Origin: an uncultured Bacilli bacterium
Lineage (GTDB): Bacteria > Bacillota_I > Bacilli_A > RF39 > UBA660
Length of the DNA stretch: 45,911 bases
Direction: 5' to 3'
NCBI GenBank assembly: GCA_947627915.1
Contig: CANQXT010000004.1
Coordinates: 1-45,911 of the forward strand
Shown here: in pieces, positions 1 to 10,248 of the stretch
Layout of the letters: every line of letters begins with the position of its first letter
Position numbering within the stretch: position 1 is the first letter of the stretch
The notes under the pieces: generated by a model
Seen by the model: the letters and a program-made list of their open reading frames with translations, nothing else
Databases searched by the model: none
Told to the model about the DNA's origin: nothing
Translations under genes and position numbers: made by a program

Positions 1-52
1 TCATACACTTTAATGCATAACGCTCATCATGCGCTTTAACTCCTAAGTCCAT
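1..52 (-). CDS. 5' end of an unidentified CDS running off the left edge (MDLGVKAHDERYALKCM...)
   Basis: Open frame on minus strand from ATG at 52 with AGGAA-like RBS upstream; only 17 codons visible. Confidence 0.4.
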   Translation of the reverse strand, partial: MDLGVKAHDERYALKCM

Positions 53-208
53 ACCTAATTAGTTCCTATATTAATTTTCACCAACCATTAACTCTCTATA
101 ATATTTCCTAATTATAATACTTATTCTCCGTTAATTAAACTTAGTTTATCACAACTTATTTTTTTTAGCAATATTTTTTGGCAAATTCGGAATGGACTCC
201 GAAAAAGT

Positions 209-247
209 CAAAAAATGGCAAATTCGGAATAAACTCCGGATTTGCCA
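209..247 (-). terminator. Intrinsic terminator downstream of spoVT
   Basis: Stem TGGCAAAT...ATTTGCCA with inner CGGA/TCCG, followed on minus strand by T6. Confidence 0.65.
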
Positions 248-253
248 TAAACA

Positions 254-760
254 TTATATATCTAATTTTTGAATTATTAGTTTTTGAATTAATTTTGCAT
301 ATTTTAATAGTTCTTCATTTTTTACTTTATTATACACAATAACTAATCCACTTGAATCTATGGAAGTTATTATAGGTAACATCACAAAATAACCCATTTT
401 ATCAAACCAATTATCTTCTTTTTCACTTATTAAATTTTCACGATTATCAATTAAATTTGTTAATTTATCACTAAGTTTATAATCCATTAATTTTAAATTA
501 TTTGAATCTGTGGCAATAACTTTTTCACGGTCTGTTATTATGACATCAACTCCACATATTTGACTAAATATCTCACATAAAATAGTACTAATATTTTTTA
601 TATTTTCAACTTGGGAATATTTTTTTATGATAATTGAGTTATCACTAGTATATATTTCTAATGGTTCACCATCTCTTATTCCTAAGTTATATCTTATTTC
701 TTTGGGAACTACAATTCTTCCTAATTCATCAATTCTTCTAGTAATTCCACTTTTAATCAT
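254..760 (-). CDS. spoVT: Stage V sporulation protein T-like regulator (AbrB N-terminal swapped-hairpin domain plus GAF-like C-terminus)
   Basis: N-terminus MIKSGITRRIDELGRIVVPKEIRYNLGIRDGEPLEIY typical of SpoVT/AbrB; next to mfd as in Bacilli. Confidence 0.85.
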   Translation of the reverse strand: MIKSGITRRIDELGRIVVPKEIRYNLGIRDGEPLEIYTSDNSIIIKKYSQVENIKNISTILCEIFSQICGVDVIITDREKVIATDSNNLKLMDYKLSDKLTNLIDNRENLISEKEDNWFDKMGYFVMLPIITSIDSSGLVIVYNKVKNEELLKYAKLIQKLIIQKLDI

Positions 761-809
761 ATACTACACACTCCTTTTTATAGTGTGAGTAATATTTTAA
801 GATTTATTC

Positions 810-3800
810 TTAATTCTTGACACATTCTTTAATTGCAAGTAATAATTTAACTAAATAATAAACATAATGTTTATCTAAGTTATTATAAAGTAAACTAATT
901 ATGATTTGTTTATTACGATATTTAATATTAAAGTGGTTAGATATACTCATTGTTTCTAATAATAACTTATCACCAGCAATGGTACTTGATAATTCTTCAG
1001 GAAGAGTTATATCTATAGTACGATTATTTTTATCAACTTCTTTAATATTTAATTCTTCACACATATTAGTAAACCATTCTTCATACATATATATTTCCAT
1101 GTCTTGATCTATTTTACCAAAACGATCTTCCAACTCTTCTTTAACTAAATTTAATTTTTCTAAAGAATCAATTTCATTAATTTTTTGGTGAATTTCAATT
1201 TTAATATCTTCATCTTCAACATAATTATCTTTAATATGTGTAGAAACTTCAATTAAGTTTTTATTAGATAAATCTTCTTCTTTAACTTCTTCCCCTTTAG
1301 CTCTAGCCATTTCATCTTCAATTAATTTCATATAATAAGAAAGTCCTACAGCATCAACAAAACCAGCTTGATTACTGCCAAAAATATCTCCAGCCCCACG
1401 AATAGATAAATCACGCATTGCAATCTTATAACCACTACCTAATGCTGTGAATTCTTTAATTGCTTGTAATCTTTTAATTGCTACATCATTAAGCATTTTC
1501 TTTTTATCATAAAGAAGATATGCATAAGCTACTTTATCACTTCTTCCAACTCTTCCTCTTATTTGATAAAGTTGAGATAAGCCAAAATTATCGGCATCAT
1601 AAACAATCAAAGTATTGGCATTAGCAATATCAATGCCATTTTCAATGATTGTAGTACAAATTAAAATATCATATTCATAGTTAACAAAAGCATCCATAAT
1701 ATTTTCAAGTTCTTCTTTAGCCATTTTACCGTGAGCATAACATATTCTTGCTTCTTTAACTAAAGACTTAATTTTATCAACTAAACTATCTAATTTATCA
1801 ACACGATTATAAAGTATAAAAACTTGACCTTTACGACCTAATTCTTTATAAATAGCATCTTTAACCAGTAAATCATCTTCTTCAATAACATAAGTTTGAA
1901 CTGGATATCTATTAACTGGTGGAGTATCAATTATAGATAAATCTCTTAAACCTGATAGGGCCATTTTTAATGTTCTTGGAATAGGTGTTGCTGATAAAGT
2001 TAAAACATTAACATCGTTTTTAAATTCTTTGATTTTTTCTTTATGTTTTACACCAAATCTTTGTTCTTCATCTACAACAAGTAAACCAAGTTTACTAGGT
2101 TTTATATCATCACTTAAAATACGATGCGTACCAACTAAAATATCAATAGAGCCTTTACTTAATTTATCTAATATCTCTTTAGTTTCTTTAGGAGAAGTAA
2201 ATCTATTTAATAATTTTATTTCTACTGGTACATCTTTAAATCTTTCTTTTATAACATTATATTGTTGTTTAGATAAAATAGTTGTGGGACATAAATACAT
2301 AACTTGCATATTATTAATAACTGTTTTAAAGATAGCACGCATTGCAACTTCTGTCTTACCAAAACCAACATCACCACATAATAAACGATCCATTGGTCTT
2401 ACATTATTTAAATCTTTACTTATTTCATATATTGCTTTAGATTGATCTTTAGTTTCGGTATAAGCAAAAGAACTAGCAAATAAAGCTTCTTCTTCATAAT
2501 CTTTATAAGGTATACCTTTAATTTCTGCTCTTTTGGCATATAGTGAAAGTAATTCTTTAGAAATATCTTCAGCTTTACTTTTAATATAATTTTTAGTTTT
2601 ATTCCAACTAGGAGAATTAAGTTTATTAATTTTGGGAGCAACACCATCTTTACTACTATATTTATAAATATTATTTATTTTTTCAACGGGAATATATATT
2701 TTATCATTACCTTCATATAATAATTGAATATAATCTTTAGTGATACTATCTTTGGTTAAAGTAACTAAACCATTATAAATACCAATACCATGCATTGGAT
2801 GAACAATATAATCCCCTTTTTCTAAGTCATTATAATTTTTAATTTTGGTACCGATATGTAAATTACTTTTATATTTATTTTGAATTGTACTATGAATACC
2901 AATATCATGTTCGGAAATACATACTATATTACCTATTATAAATCCTTTACTAATTTCTTGGTGAATAATTTTAGCTCCCGGTATTAATTCTTTAATAGTT
3001 TTAATTTCACTACTTTTAGATAAATAAAAGTAGATATCTTTTTTTTCTTTTAACCATTTATTATAATTATCTTTTAATAATTCAAAGTTTTCATTAAATG
3101 ATGGTACTTCACAAGCAGTAATATCACTTTTATTAGAAATAGTATCTATGTATAATTCATAACTAGGAGTTATTTCTTTTAAATCATACATATATTTTTC
3201 ATTTATATTTTTATCAATATTATATTCATATATTTCTTCACATAATTTTTTATAAGCAACATCAATTTGATTTTTATTTAAATAAATAACTATACCATCA
3301 TTTGTATAATCATAAAGACTACTATTAGAGGTAGTTTTGATTTCATTAAATGGTAATATCTCTATTTTATCGATTTCAGTTGTTGTTCTTTGGGTATTTT
3401 CATCAAAATATCTAATACTTTCAATAGTATTACCAAATAATTCGATTCTAATTGGATGAACTTCATTAATGATATAAATATCAATTATAAATCCTCTTAC
3501 CGAATATTCTCCTGAGGTTGTTACCATTGATTCACGGTTATAACCATAATTTGTTAACTTTTCAATTAATTCATCACGTTTAATATCTATTCCTTTTTCT
3601 AAAGTAATACTATTTACTTCATTTTTATTTGGTAAATATTTTAGATAACCCATTAGATTAGTAACAATTATTTCCTTGCGATGTTTTAAATTCTCTAAAA
3701 CATTTAATCTTCCTAAAGTAAATTCTGGAGATACGGCCACTACTTTAGAAGTAATAAAATCATCCATTAAAAAGATATCTGAATTTTCGTTATGTAATTT

Positions 3801-3965
3801 AATAATATTATATAATTTATTACTTTCATATAAATTACTAGTTACTAATATAATATTTTTATTTTCTTTTTTAAATAATTCAGTAACGTAAAAAGCGATT
3901 AACTCATCTGTTAATCCATATGTAATACTTTTATTATGAAAATTAAAATAACTACTTAAATCCAT
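810..3965 (-). CDS. mfd: Transcription-repair coupling factor Mfd
   Basis: 1051 aa; CarD-like RID (GDYIVHPMHGIGIYNGL), helicase motifs (GDVGFGKTEVAMRAIF, DEEQRFGVKHKEKIK, TLSATPIPRTLKMAL, QIRGRVGRS). Confidence 0.97.
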   Translation of the reverse strand: MDLSSYFNFHNKSITYGLTDELIAFYVTELFKKENKNIILVTSNLYESNKLYNIIKLHNENSDIFLMDDFITSKVVAVSPEFTLGRLNVLENLKHRKEIIVTNLMGYLKYLPNKNEVNSITLEKGIDIKRDELIEKLTNYGYNRESMVTTSGEYSVRGFIIDIYIINEVHPIRIELFGNTIESIRYFDENTQRTTTEIDKIEILPFNEIKTTSNSSLYDYTNDGIVIYLNKNQIDVAYKKLCEEIYEYNIDKNINEKYMYDLKEITPSYELYIDTISNKSDITACEVPSFNENFELLKDNYNKWLKEKKDIYFYLSKSSEIKTIKELIPGAKIIHQEISKGFIIGNIVCISEHDIGIHSTIQNKYKSNLHIGTKIKNYNDLEKGDYIVHPMHGIGIYNGLVTLTKDSITKDYIQLLYEGNDKIYIPVEKINNIYKYSSKDGVAPKINKLNSPSWNKTKNYIKSKAEDISKELLSLYAKRAEIKGIPYKDYEEEALFASSFAYTETKDQSKAIYEISKDLNNVRPMDRLLCGDVGFGKTEVAMRAIFKTVINNMQVMYLCPTTILSKQQYNVIKERFKDVPVEIKLLNRFTSPKETKEILDKLSKGSIDILVGTHRILSDDIKPSKLGLLVVDEEQRFGVKHKEKIKEFKNDVNVLTLSATPIPRTLKMALSGLRDLSIIDTPPVNRYPVQTYVIEEDDLLVKDAIYKELGRKGQVFILYNRVDKLDSLVDKIKSLVKEARICYAHGKMAKEELENIMDAFVNYEYDILICTTIIENGIDIANANTLIVYDADNFGLSQLYQIRGRVGRSDKVAYAYLLYDKKKMLNDVAIKRLQAIKEFTALGSGYKIAMRDLSIRGAGDIFGSNQAGFVDAVGLSYYMKLIEDEMARAKGEEVKEEDLSNKNLIEVSTHIKDNYVEDEDIKIEIHQKINEIDSLEKLNLVKEELEDRFGKIDQDMEIYMYEEWFTNMCEELNIKEVDKNNRTIDITLPEELSSTIAGDKLLLETMSISNHFNIKYRNKQIIISLLYNNLDKHYVYYLVKLLLAIKECVKN

Positions 3966-3984
3966 AATTCTTTCGAGTTTAATT

Positions 3985-4548
3985 TTATTCCTTTCTAGTT
4001 ATATTATTATAATTTTGCTTTGTATATTCAATACCTTTTTTTATAAACATATCAATTATATTATTAAATTCATCTTTATTAGAATTTATTATATCCAATT
4101 CTTCTTTAGGTATTTTAGCTAAAACATATCTATCTACGGGAATTCTTAGATCCTTGCCTATACCTATTTTTAGTCTGGCAAAACCATCACTATTCAATTC
4201 GTGAATAATAGATTTTATACCATTATGTCCACCATCAGAACTATTATTTTTTAATTTATAATTACCAATTTCTAAATCTAAATCATCTTGGATAACTAAA
4301 GTATCTTCCGGGGCAATTTTATAAAAGCTAACGACCTTTTTAACAGCCAATCCTGATAAATTCATAAATGTTTGGGGTTTTATAAATATTACTTGTTCAC
4401 CATCATTATCTGATGTATAAAATTGACTTTCCATTTTATTTTTCCAATCAACTTTACCCAAGTAATTATCTAACATCATAAAACCTATATTATGTCTCGT
4501 ATTCTTATATTCTCGACCTGGATTACCAAGTCCTACTATTAATTTCAT
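3985..4548 (-). CDS. pth: Peptidyl-tRNA hydrolase
   Basis: MKLIVGLGNPGREYKNTRHNIGF...KPQTFMNLSG...DDLDL...GGHNGIKS. Confidence 0.97.
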   Translation of the reverse strand: MKLIVGLGNPGREYKNTRHNIGFMMLDNYLGKVDWKNKMESQFYTSDNDGEQVIFIKPQTFMNLSGLAVKKVVSFYKIAPEDTLVIQDDLDLEIGNYKLKNNSSDGGHNGIKSIIHELNSDGFARLKIGIGKDLRIPVDRYVLAKIPKEELDIINSNKDEFNNIIDMFIKKGIEYTKQNYNNITRKE

Positions 4549-5264
4549 TAGTCCTCCTTAAACATATTTTGATATGTTTTTAAATTTTCGATATTTATAA
4601 TATCACTTATTTTAATTCCCATACTTGAATTTTTAATACATCTAACTAAGACAATAGATGGTTTTAAATCTCTTTTTGTTTTTATTAAACATATATTTTT
4701 AACATTTAAATTATATTTATTAGCATAAATTATTATCTCATCTAATCTAGTTAATCTATGCACTAAATAAAATTCTCCTTTAGTATTTAGATAATTAGAT
4801 GCAATCATAAAAATTTCTTCCAAAGTAATTTTTACTTCATGTCTTGATATTGCTAATTTTTCATTATTATTTATATAACTATTATTATCTACCTTAAAAT
4901 ATGGTGGATTACAAGTAATTATATCATACTTTTTGTTCTTTAGATAATTATTAATTTCTTTTATATCTGCATTATATACATTTATCTGTTTATCTTTAGC
5001 ATTATATAAAATACTTTCTTGAGCTAATTTATATACATCCTCTTGAATTTCTATAGCATCAATTGAAGCGTTAGTCTTCGTTGATAATATTAAGGGAATA
5101 ACAGAATTTCCTGTACATAAATCTAAAATATTCTTCGTCTTATTTGAAATTTTAACATACTCTGCAAGTAAAATTGAATCAATAGAAAATTTAAAACCAT
5201 CTTCATATTGATAAATCTTTAAATTATAATAATCATATAAATCATTTAAAACTTTATTTTTCAT
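4548..5264 (-). CDS. trmN6: tRNA1(Val) adenine-N6 methyltransferase-like (TrmN6/YabB)
   Basis: SAM-MTase with NPPY motif (ITCNPPYFK), DLCTGNSVIPLILS; neighbour of ricT. Confidence 0.8.
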   Translation of the reverse strand: MKNKVLNDLYDYYNLKIYQYEDGFKFSIDSILLAEYVKISNKTKNILDLCTGNSVIPLILSTKTNASIDAIEIQEDVYKLAQESILYNAKDKQINVYNADIKEINNYLKNKKYDIITCNPPYFKVDNNSYINNNEKLAISRHEVKITLEEIFMIASNYLNTKGEFYLVHRLTRLDEIIIYANKYNLNVKNICLIKTKRDLKPSIVLVRCIKNSSMGIKISDIINIENLKTYQNMFKED

Positions 5265-6030
5265 TATTATCTATTTCAACTTCTTCTCTATTACTACCAA
5301 TGATGACCTTACATTTTCTATTTAAAACATCTACACTAGATACTGTACCTTCACCATTAATAGTTTTTATTTTATCTCCAACTGAAGGTAATCCTTTACT
5401 ACATTCTAAATACATTTCATCTTCATATTGTAAACAACATAGTAATCTACCACATACACCATTGATTTTATTAGGATTTAAAGCTAAATTTTGATTTTTT
5501 GCCATATTCATAGATATAGTATCAATATGATTTAAAAAACGAGAACAACATATTGTTTGACCACACACGCCATAGCCACCAATTTTTTTAGCTTTATCTC
5601 TCACCCCAATTTGGCGAAGTTCAATTCTGGTATGGTAAATTGCCGCCAATTTTTTAGCAAGTTCACGGAAATCAATTCTTTCATCTGCTACAAAGCCAAA
5701 TAATAATTGGGTTTTATCAAAATTAAATTCAGCACTTATAACACTCATATTTAAATCTAATTTTTTAACTAATTCTTTACATTTTTCTAGAGCAATTTTA
5801 TTTTCTTTTAATAATTTTAAATAGAAATCTTTATCTTCTTCAGTTGCCACTCTAATAATCTTTTTATAATTATCCGAATTTTTATCTAGATTTAATATAC
5901 TTTCTATTTTGCCATATTGTTGACCATTATCAGTTTCAACAATAACATTACTATTTATTTCCATATCATCTTCGCCTAGAAAATGATATTTCTTACCTTG
6001 TTCTTTAAATACCACATTATATACTTTCAT
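5254..6030 (-). CDS. ricT: PSP1/RicT (YaaT) domain protein
   Basis: Cys-rich signature GGYGVCGQTICCSRFL...NGVCGRLLCCLQYE. Confidence 0.9.
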   Translation of the reverse strand: MKVYNVVFKEQGKKYHFLGEDDMEINSNVIVETDNGQQYGKIESILNLDKNSDNYKKIIRVATEEDKDFYLKLLKENKIALEKCKELVKKLDLNMSVISAEFNFDKTQLLFGFVADERIDFRELAKKLAAIYHTRIELRQIGVRDKAKKIGGYGVCGQTICCSRFLNHIDTISMNMAKNQNLALNPNKINGVCGRLLCCLQYEDEMYLECSKGLPSVGDKIKTINGEGTVSSVDVLNRKCKVIIGSNREEVEIDNNEK

Positions 6031-6877
6031 TATTTATTGACTCCATTTCCAAAACAAATCGATCTAGTAATAATTGAATATTAACATTAAATTTTATTTC
6101 ATTTAATATTTCTATAATTAAATTTACTTTTCTTTCAACATTATTGTAACTTAATTTGTTTAAAAAGTCTAATTGATTTAAAAGTTGATCATTTTTTTTC
6201 TTTTCTAAAATTGTTTTATAAACTTCCAGTATTATTTGCACAATAACTACTATATCTTTTTTTTCATAATTATCTACTATTTCTTTATTCATTAATATTG
6301 CATCGTTATCTTCTTCAATTTGTCTTAAATAATTAACTATAATTTCTAAATAACTTTGATATTCACTATCAGTAATTCCTAGATTTTCAGAAATAGTATT
6401 ATCAAATACTACTTCAATTATTTGACACCTACTTTGAATTGTCGAAATAATATTATTCTTATCTTTAGTTAGAAAGAAACCAATTACATTATCAGATGGT
6501 TCTTCTAAAAATTTTAATATAGTATTAGAAGCTTCTTTATTCATTTTTTCAGCTTCTTTTATAACATAAATAACTTCTTTTGTATATTGAGATTCTTTAG
6601 AGAAAAGATATTTCAATTCCATAATTTGTTCTTTTTTAATAAATTGTCCATCTGGTACAATAACTTTTAAACTAGGAAGATTATTAATATCTATTAGATG
6701 ACATAATGAACATTTATCACAATTATCTTGATATTCATCAATACAAAAAATGCCCTTTATTACTTTTAAAAGGACTTGATAGCATTTTTCAATATTATTT
6801 GTAGAAATTAAATAAGCATGTGATAAATGATTATTTTTATAATATTTTACTAAATTTTCTAATTCTGGTATTTTTAT
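6017..6877 (-). CDS. holB: DNA polymerase III delta' subunit; start extended to ATA 6877 (or ATT 6880)
   Basis: Track ORF 6017..6622 is truncated; the frame extends upstream as IKIPELENLVKYYKNNHLSHAYLISTNNIEKCYQ...CDKCSLCHLI with AGGAGG at 6883-6888 and in-frame TAG at 6887-6889. Confidence 0.85.
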   Translation of the reverse strand: MKIPELENLVKYYKNNHLSHAYLISTNNIEKCYQVLLKVIKGIFCIDEYQDNCDKCSLCHLIDINNLPSLKVIVPDGQFIKKEQIMELKYLFSKESQYTKEVIYVIKEAEKMNKEASNTILKFLEEPSDNVIGFFLTKDKNNIISTIQSRCQIIEVVFDNTISENLGITDSEYQSYLEIIVNYLRQIEEDNDAILMNKEIVDNYEKKDIVVIVQIILEVYKTILEKKKNDQLLNQLDFLNKLSYNNVERKVNLIIEILNEIKFNVNIQLLLDRFVLEMESINNESI

Positions 6878-6886
6878 AATATCCTC

Positions 6887-7087
6887 CTATTTAATCATAT
6901 AGAGGATCGAATATAAAGATAATAAACCAGGAACTCCTAAAAAAGAAGTAATTCCTACTGTATATATATTTATTGGTAAATATATTCCTACTTTATTAAG
7001 AATAACATTTATACCATAAATAGTTCCGAAGGCAAAGACAATTTTTTTTAAGATAATTCCTAGTTTAATTTTCATCAATATCACCAT
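6887..7087 (-). CDS. bofA: BofA-like pro-sigma-K processing inhibitor family protein (start may be internal Met)
   Basis: 66-aa two-TM protein (INIYTVGITSFLGVPGLLSLYSIL) downstream of recR as in Bacilli. Confidence 0.75.
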   Translation of the reverse strand: MVILMKIKLGIILKKIVFAFGTIYGINVILNKVGIYLPINIYTVGITSFLGVPGLLSLYSILYMIK

Positions 7088-7113
7088 TAAAATATATTAC
7101 ATTAATCTATATT

Positions 7114-7716
7114 TTATTCAGATATTGTTTTTCGATCTTCTAATGCTTTATCAAGTGTTATAATATCTAGATAATCAATTTCAGCTCCCATTGGAATACC
7201 ATATGATAATCTAGATATTTTAACATTCTTCTTTTCAAATATTTTTTTTATATATAATGTAGTCGTTTCTCCCTCAATTGAAGACTTTAAAGCTAATATT
7301 AATTCGGGATTTTCTAAATTTTCCACTCTTTTTATTAGTGAAGATAAATTAATATCTTCTGGTCCAATACTATCCATTGGAGAAATTAAACCATTTAAAA
7401 TATGATATACACCATTATATTTACCTGCTTTTTCAAAAGAAAATACACTCTTATAATCTTCAATTACACAAATGAGATTTTTATTTCTATTGGAATCAGC
7501 ACATACATTACATATTTCATTTTCTGTTAAATTTCCACATATAGAACATTTTTTTAATTTTTCTTTACTATCCAATAAAGTTTTGGCAAAATCTTTAACT
7601 TCTTCATCTTTTAGATTTAATGTAGCAAGCGCCATTCTTTCAGCCGATTTTTCACCAACTGTGGGATATTTTTTGAAATAATCAATTAATTTTTGTAATA
7701 AATCAGGATATATCAT
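7114..7716 (-). CDS. recR: Recombination protein RecR
   Basis: FKKYPTVGEKSAERMALATL, Cys4 zinc finger CSICGNLTENEICNVC, Toprim region. Confidence 0.97.
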   Translation of the reverse strand: MIYPDLLQKLIDYFKKYPTVGEKSAERMALATLNLKDEEVKDFAKTLLDSKEKLKKCSICGNLTENEICNVCADSNRNKNLICVIEDYKSVFSFEKAGKYNGVYHILNGLISPMDSIGPEDINLSSLIKRVENLENPELILALKSSIEGETTTLYIKKIFEKKNVKISRLSYGIPMGAEIDYLDIITLDKALEDRKTISE

Positions 7717-7717
7717 A

Positions 7718-8026
7718 CTACATTAACCCATCTAAAGCTCCAGCGTATTGACCTAACTTATCTGTCATTGCTTTATTTATTTGAATAAAGGCATCTTTTG
7801 TTGCAATTTGAATCATATCTGCTAAAACTTCTTTATCTTCTTCAGAAATACTTCCTTCTTTTATTATTTTTACATTTTTTATTACTCTTCCACCTGTAAA
7901 AGTCATTTCTACCCATTCAGATTTACCAGTAAATTCCATTTTTTCTAGTTCATCTTTTTTAGCAGTAATTTCTCTTTGCATTCTTTGAGCTTGTGCCATA
8001 ATATTTTGCATATTCATATACTTCAC
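7718..8026 (-). CDS. ybaB: YbaB/EbfC family nucleoid-associated protein
   Basis: MNMQNIMAQAQRMQREITAKKDELEKMEFTGKS; between dnaX and recR. Confidence 0.95.
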   Translation of the reverse strand: MKYMNMQNIMAQAQRMQREITAKKDELEKMEFTGKSEWVEMTFTGGRVIKNVKIIKEGSISEEDKEVLADMIQIATKDAFIQINKAMTDKLGQYAGALDGLM

Positions 8027-8029
8027 CTC

Positions 8030-9625
8030 CTAAACGATTTCAACTTTTGAAATATCAAAAACATCATTAATTACTGAGGAATTATCAATCTCTTTTTGCT
8101 TTTCTTCCTCTATATATTTATATACCTTTTTTGCTTTTAAATCAAGAATATATTGTTCTTTTTCTTTATTCCATCTATCTTTAGTTAAAAAAATTATTTT
8201 GTAGTCTTTATGACATATTTTAGAAAATAATTTTTCTATTTCTTCAAGCATACCATTAGCAAGATTTACTAAATGGTTATTTAAACAAGTACAGATCAAA
8301 TTTTTAGAAGATGCTGCAACTATTTCACTATCAATTAAAATATTTTTTAATTTTCCTTCTAAATTACTATCATTAAGTAATTTTTGATATTCATCTTTTG
8401 CATCTTCTAGATATGTTCTTTTAGCATCATAGAAACAATTATTTATTCTTATATTAATTAAATTTTCATCTATTTCAGAGTTTTCTTTAACATTTTCATC
8501 GTTATTTGTTATTGATTTATCTTCTATAATATTTGATTCATTTTTTGCTTTTAAAGTTTCTTTTTTTTCTTTTACAACTTCATTTTCCACTTTACTATTA
8601 TTAATTGAAAAATAATTTAATAAAAGCATTTCTAAAATAGTGTAATTATCAACATTTATATTTATTTTATTTAAACTATCAGACAATTCAAATATCATAT
8701 TTTTGTATGAATCAAAATTTAATCTTTCTCTACTACCATGCAACATTATATTTTTTGCTTTTTTACTAATTGATTCAACAATTCTTTTTACTAATGTTTT
8801 ATAATCAACACCTCTAGAACGAAAATCATTTATTATATTGAAAAATTCATCAAAGTTATTTTGTTCAATTGTATCTAATAAGGCATTAATTGTTTTTTGG
8901 GATACAACTTTAATTTGATTTTCTATTAATTCTAAAGTTATTTCACATTCGTTTTTAGATAATTGATCTAATAGACTTAATGCATCTCTTAACCCACCTT
9001 CAGAAACTATTGCAATTTCATTTAAAGCTTCTTCGGTAATTTTAATATTTTCCTTTTTACAAACGTTTGTTAGTAATTCAACAATTTTTTCAACTTTAAT
9101 TTTTTGAAAATCAAATCTTTGACATCTAGACAAAATAGTTATTGGGACGTTTTCAACATTAGTTGTGGCCAATATAAACACTGTATGTGTAGGAGGCTCT
9201 TCTAAAGTTAGCAAAAGAGCATTAAAAGCTTCCATTGTTAACATATGTACTTCATCAATTATATATACCTTATATTTTCCGTTAGTTGGAGTTAATTTTA
9301 TATTATCAATTATTTGTCTAATTTCATTAACTCCGCGGTTTGATGCTGCATCTATTTCAATAATATCTGGATTTTCTTTAAAATTCTTGCAAAACTCACA
9401 TTTACCACATGGTGAACCATTTTCTGGATTAGCACAATTTAAAGCTTTAGCTAATACTTTTGCTGTTGTTGTTTTTCCTGTTCCACGAGGTCCAGAGAAT
9501 ATATAAGCATGTGATACTTGGTTATTTATAATAGAATTTTTTAAAATTTTGGTAATATAGTCTTGGCCTACAATAGAATCGAAATTGTCAGGACGATATT
9601 TTCTGTACAAAACTTTATATTTCAT
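8030..9625 (-). CDS. dnaX: DNA polymerase III subunits gamma/tau
   Basis: YRKYRPDNFDSIVGQDYITKILKNSI...GPRGTGKTTTAKVLAKALNC...CGKCEFC. Confidence 0.97.
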   Translation of the reverse strand: MKYKVLYRKYRPDNFDSIVGQDYITKILKNSIINNQVSHAYIFSGPRGTGKTTTAKVLAKALNCANPENGSPCGKCEFCKNFKENPDIIEIDAASNRGVNEIRQIIDNIKLTPTNGKYKVYIIDEVHMLTMEAFNALLLTLEEPPTHTVFILATTNVENVPITILSRCQRFDFQKIKVEKIVELLTNVCKKENIKITEEALNEIAIVSEGGLRDALSLLDQLSKNECEITLELIENQIKVVSQKTINALLDTIEQNNFDEFFNIINDFRSRGVDYKTLVKRIVESISKKAKNIMLHGSRERLNFDSYKNMIFELSDSLNKININVDNYTILEMLLLNYFSINNSKVENEVVKEKKETLKAKNESNIIEDKSITNNDENVKENSEIDENLINIRINNCFYDAKRTYLEDAKDEYQKLLNDSNLEGKLKNILIDSEIVAASSKNLICTCLNNHLVNLANGMLEEIEKLFSKICHKDYKIIFLTKDRWNKEKEQYILDLKAKKVYKYIEEEKQKEIDNSSVINDVFDISKVEIV

Positions 9626-9658
9626 GATGTTTTCCTTTCTTTTTTATTATATCACGTA

Positions 9659-9690
9659 TAAAAAAAATTAAGAATTATTTTCTTAATTTT
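9659..9690 (-). terminator. Intrinsic terminator overlapping tadA 3' end
   Basis: Minus-strand AATTAAGAA-AATAA-TTCTTAATT followed by T-run. Confidence 0.6.
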
Positions 9691-10094
9691 TTAAAAAATT
9701 TATTCATTAAATCTGTTATTTTTTTATTATATTCATTATTATTATCTATTTGAAAGTAATTTTTCAAATTATTAGTATTTTTCTTTCCAGATAATAGATA
9801 ATAAACATTTTTAATTCTTGATTCATTTATAATATTAACGCACATATTACAAGGTTCTAGCGTTACATAAAGATCACATTCATTTAAACGCCAATCACCA
9901 ATTTTTTTGCTTGCTTTCAGAATAGCATTTATCTCTGCGTGACCAAAAATGTAATATTTTTTCTGACGATTGTTTGATCCTACTGATATTATCTTATTAT
10001 TTTTTACTATCAGAGCACCAACTGGAATTTCGTTGTTAGAATATGATTTTTTAGCAGCATTATATAGTTTTTTAAATATTATATCTTTATTCAT
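9675..10094 (-). CDS. tadA: tRNA-specific adenosine deaminase
   Basis: CDA motifs HAE and PCNMC; Met at 10094 chosen because the track's 41-aa N-terminal extension overlaps the SRP RNA. Confidence 0.92.
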   Translation of the reverse strand: MNKDIIFKKLYNAAKKSYSNNEIPVGALIVKNNKIISVGSNNRQKKYYIFGHAEINAILKASKKIGDWRLNECDLYVTLEPCNMCVNIINESRIKNVYYLLSGKKNTNNLKNYFQIDNNNEYNKKITDLMNKFFKKLRK

Positions 10095-10111
10095 ATTATA
10101 CCTTAAAAAAA

Positions 10112-10183
10112 GCACACACAAATAGGGATTGATGTGGCTGCTGTCTTCCAACTCTGACCAGGTTACAATATATTTGTTGTGCG
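10112..10183 (-). ncRNA. ffs: Signal recognition particle RNA (small bacterial 4.5S type)
   Basis: Minus-strand CGCACAACAAATATATTGTAACCTGGTCAGAGTTGGAAGACAGCAGCCACATCAATCCCTATTTGTGTGTGC: conserved GGTCAG..GGAAG.CAGCAGCC core, closing helix, then T7. Confidence 0.88.
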
Positions 10184-10248
10184 TAATTATATTAACATAT
10201 CTATATAAATAATTCAAGATATATTTCGATTATATTATGTCAACCAAT

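Noticed and set aside
901-3891. Plus-strand ORFs 901..1107, 2029..2445, 3676..3891 and minus 2420..2647
   Set aside because: Lie within mfd in other frames; no RBS or domain signal, typical shadow ORFs of AT-rich coding DNA.
5300-7681. Plus-strand ORFs 5300..5494 and 7472..7681
   Set aside because: Shadow ORFs antisense to ricT and recR.
9165-9506. Plus-strand ORF inside dnaX
   Set aside because: Antisense to the conserved P-loop region; no independent coding evidence.
10095-10217. 41-codon N-terminal extension of tadA in the ORF track
   Set aside because: Covers the SRP RNA; the TadA family start fits Met at 10094.
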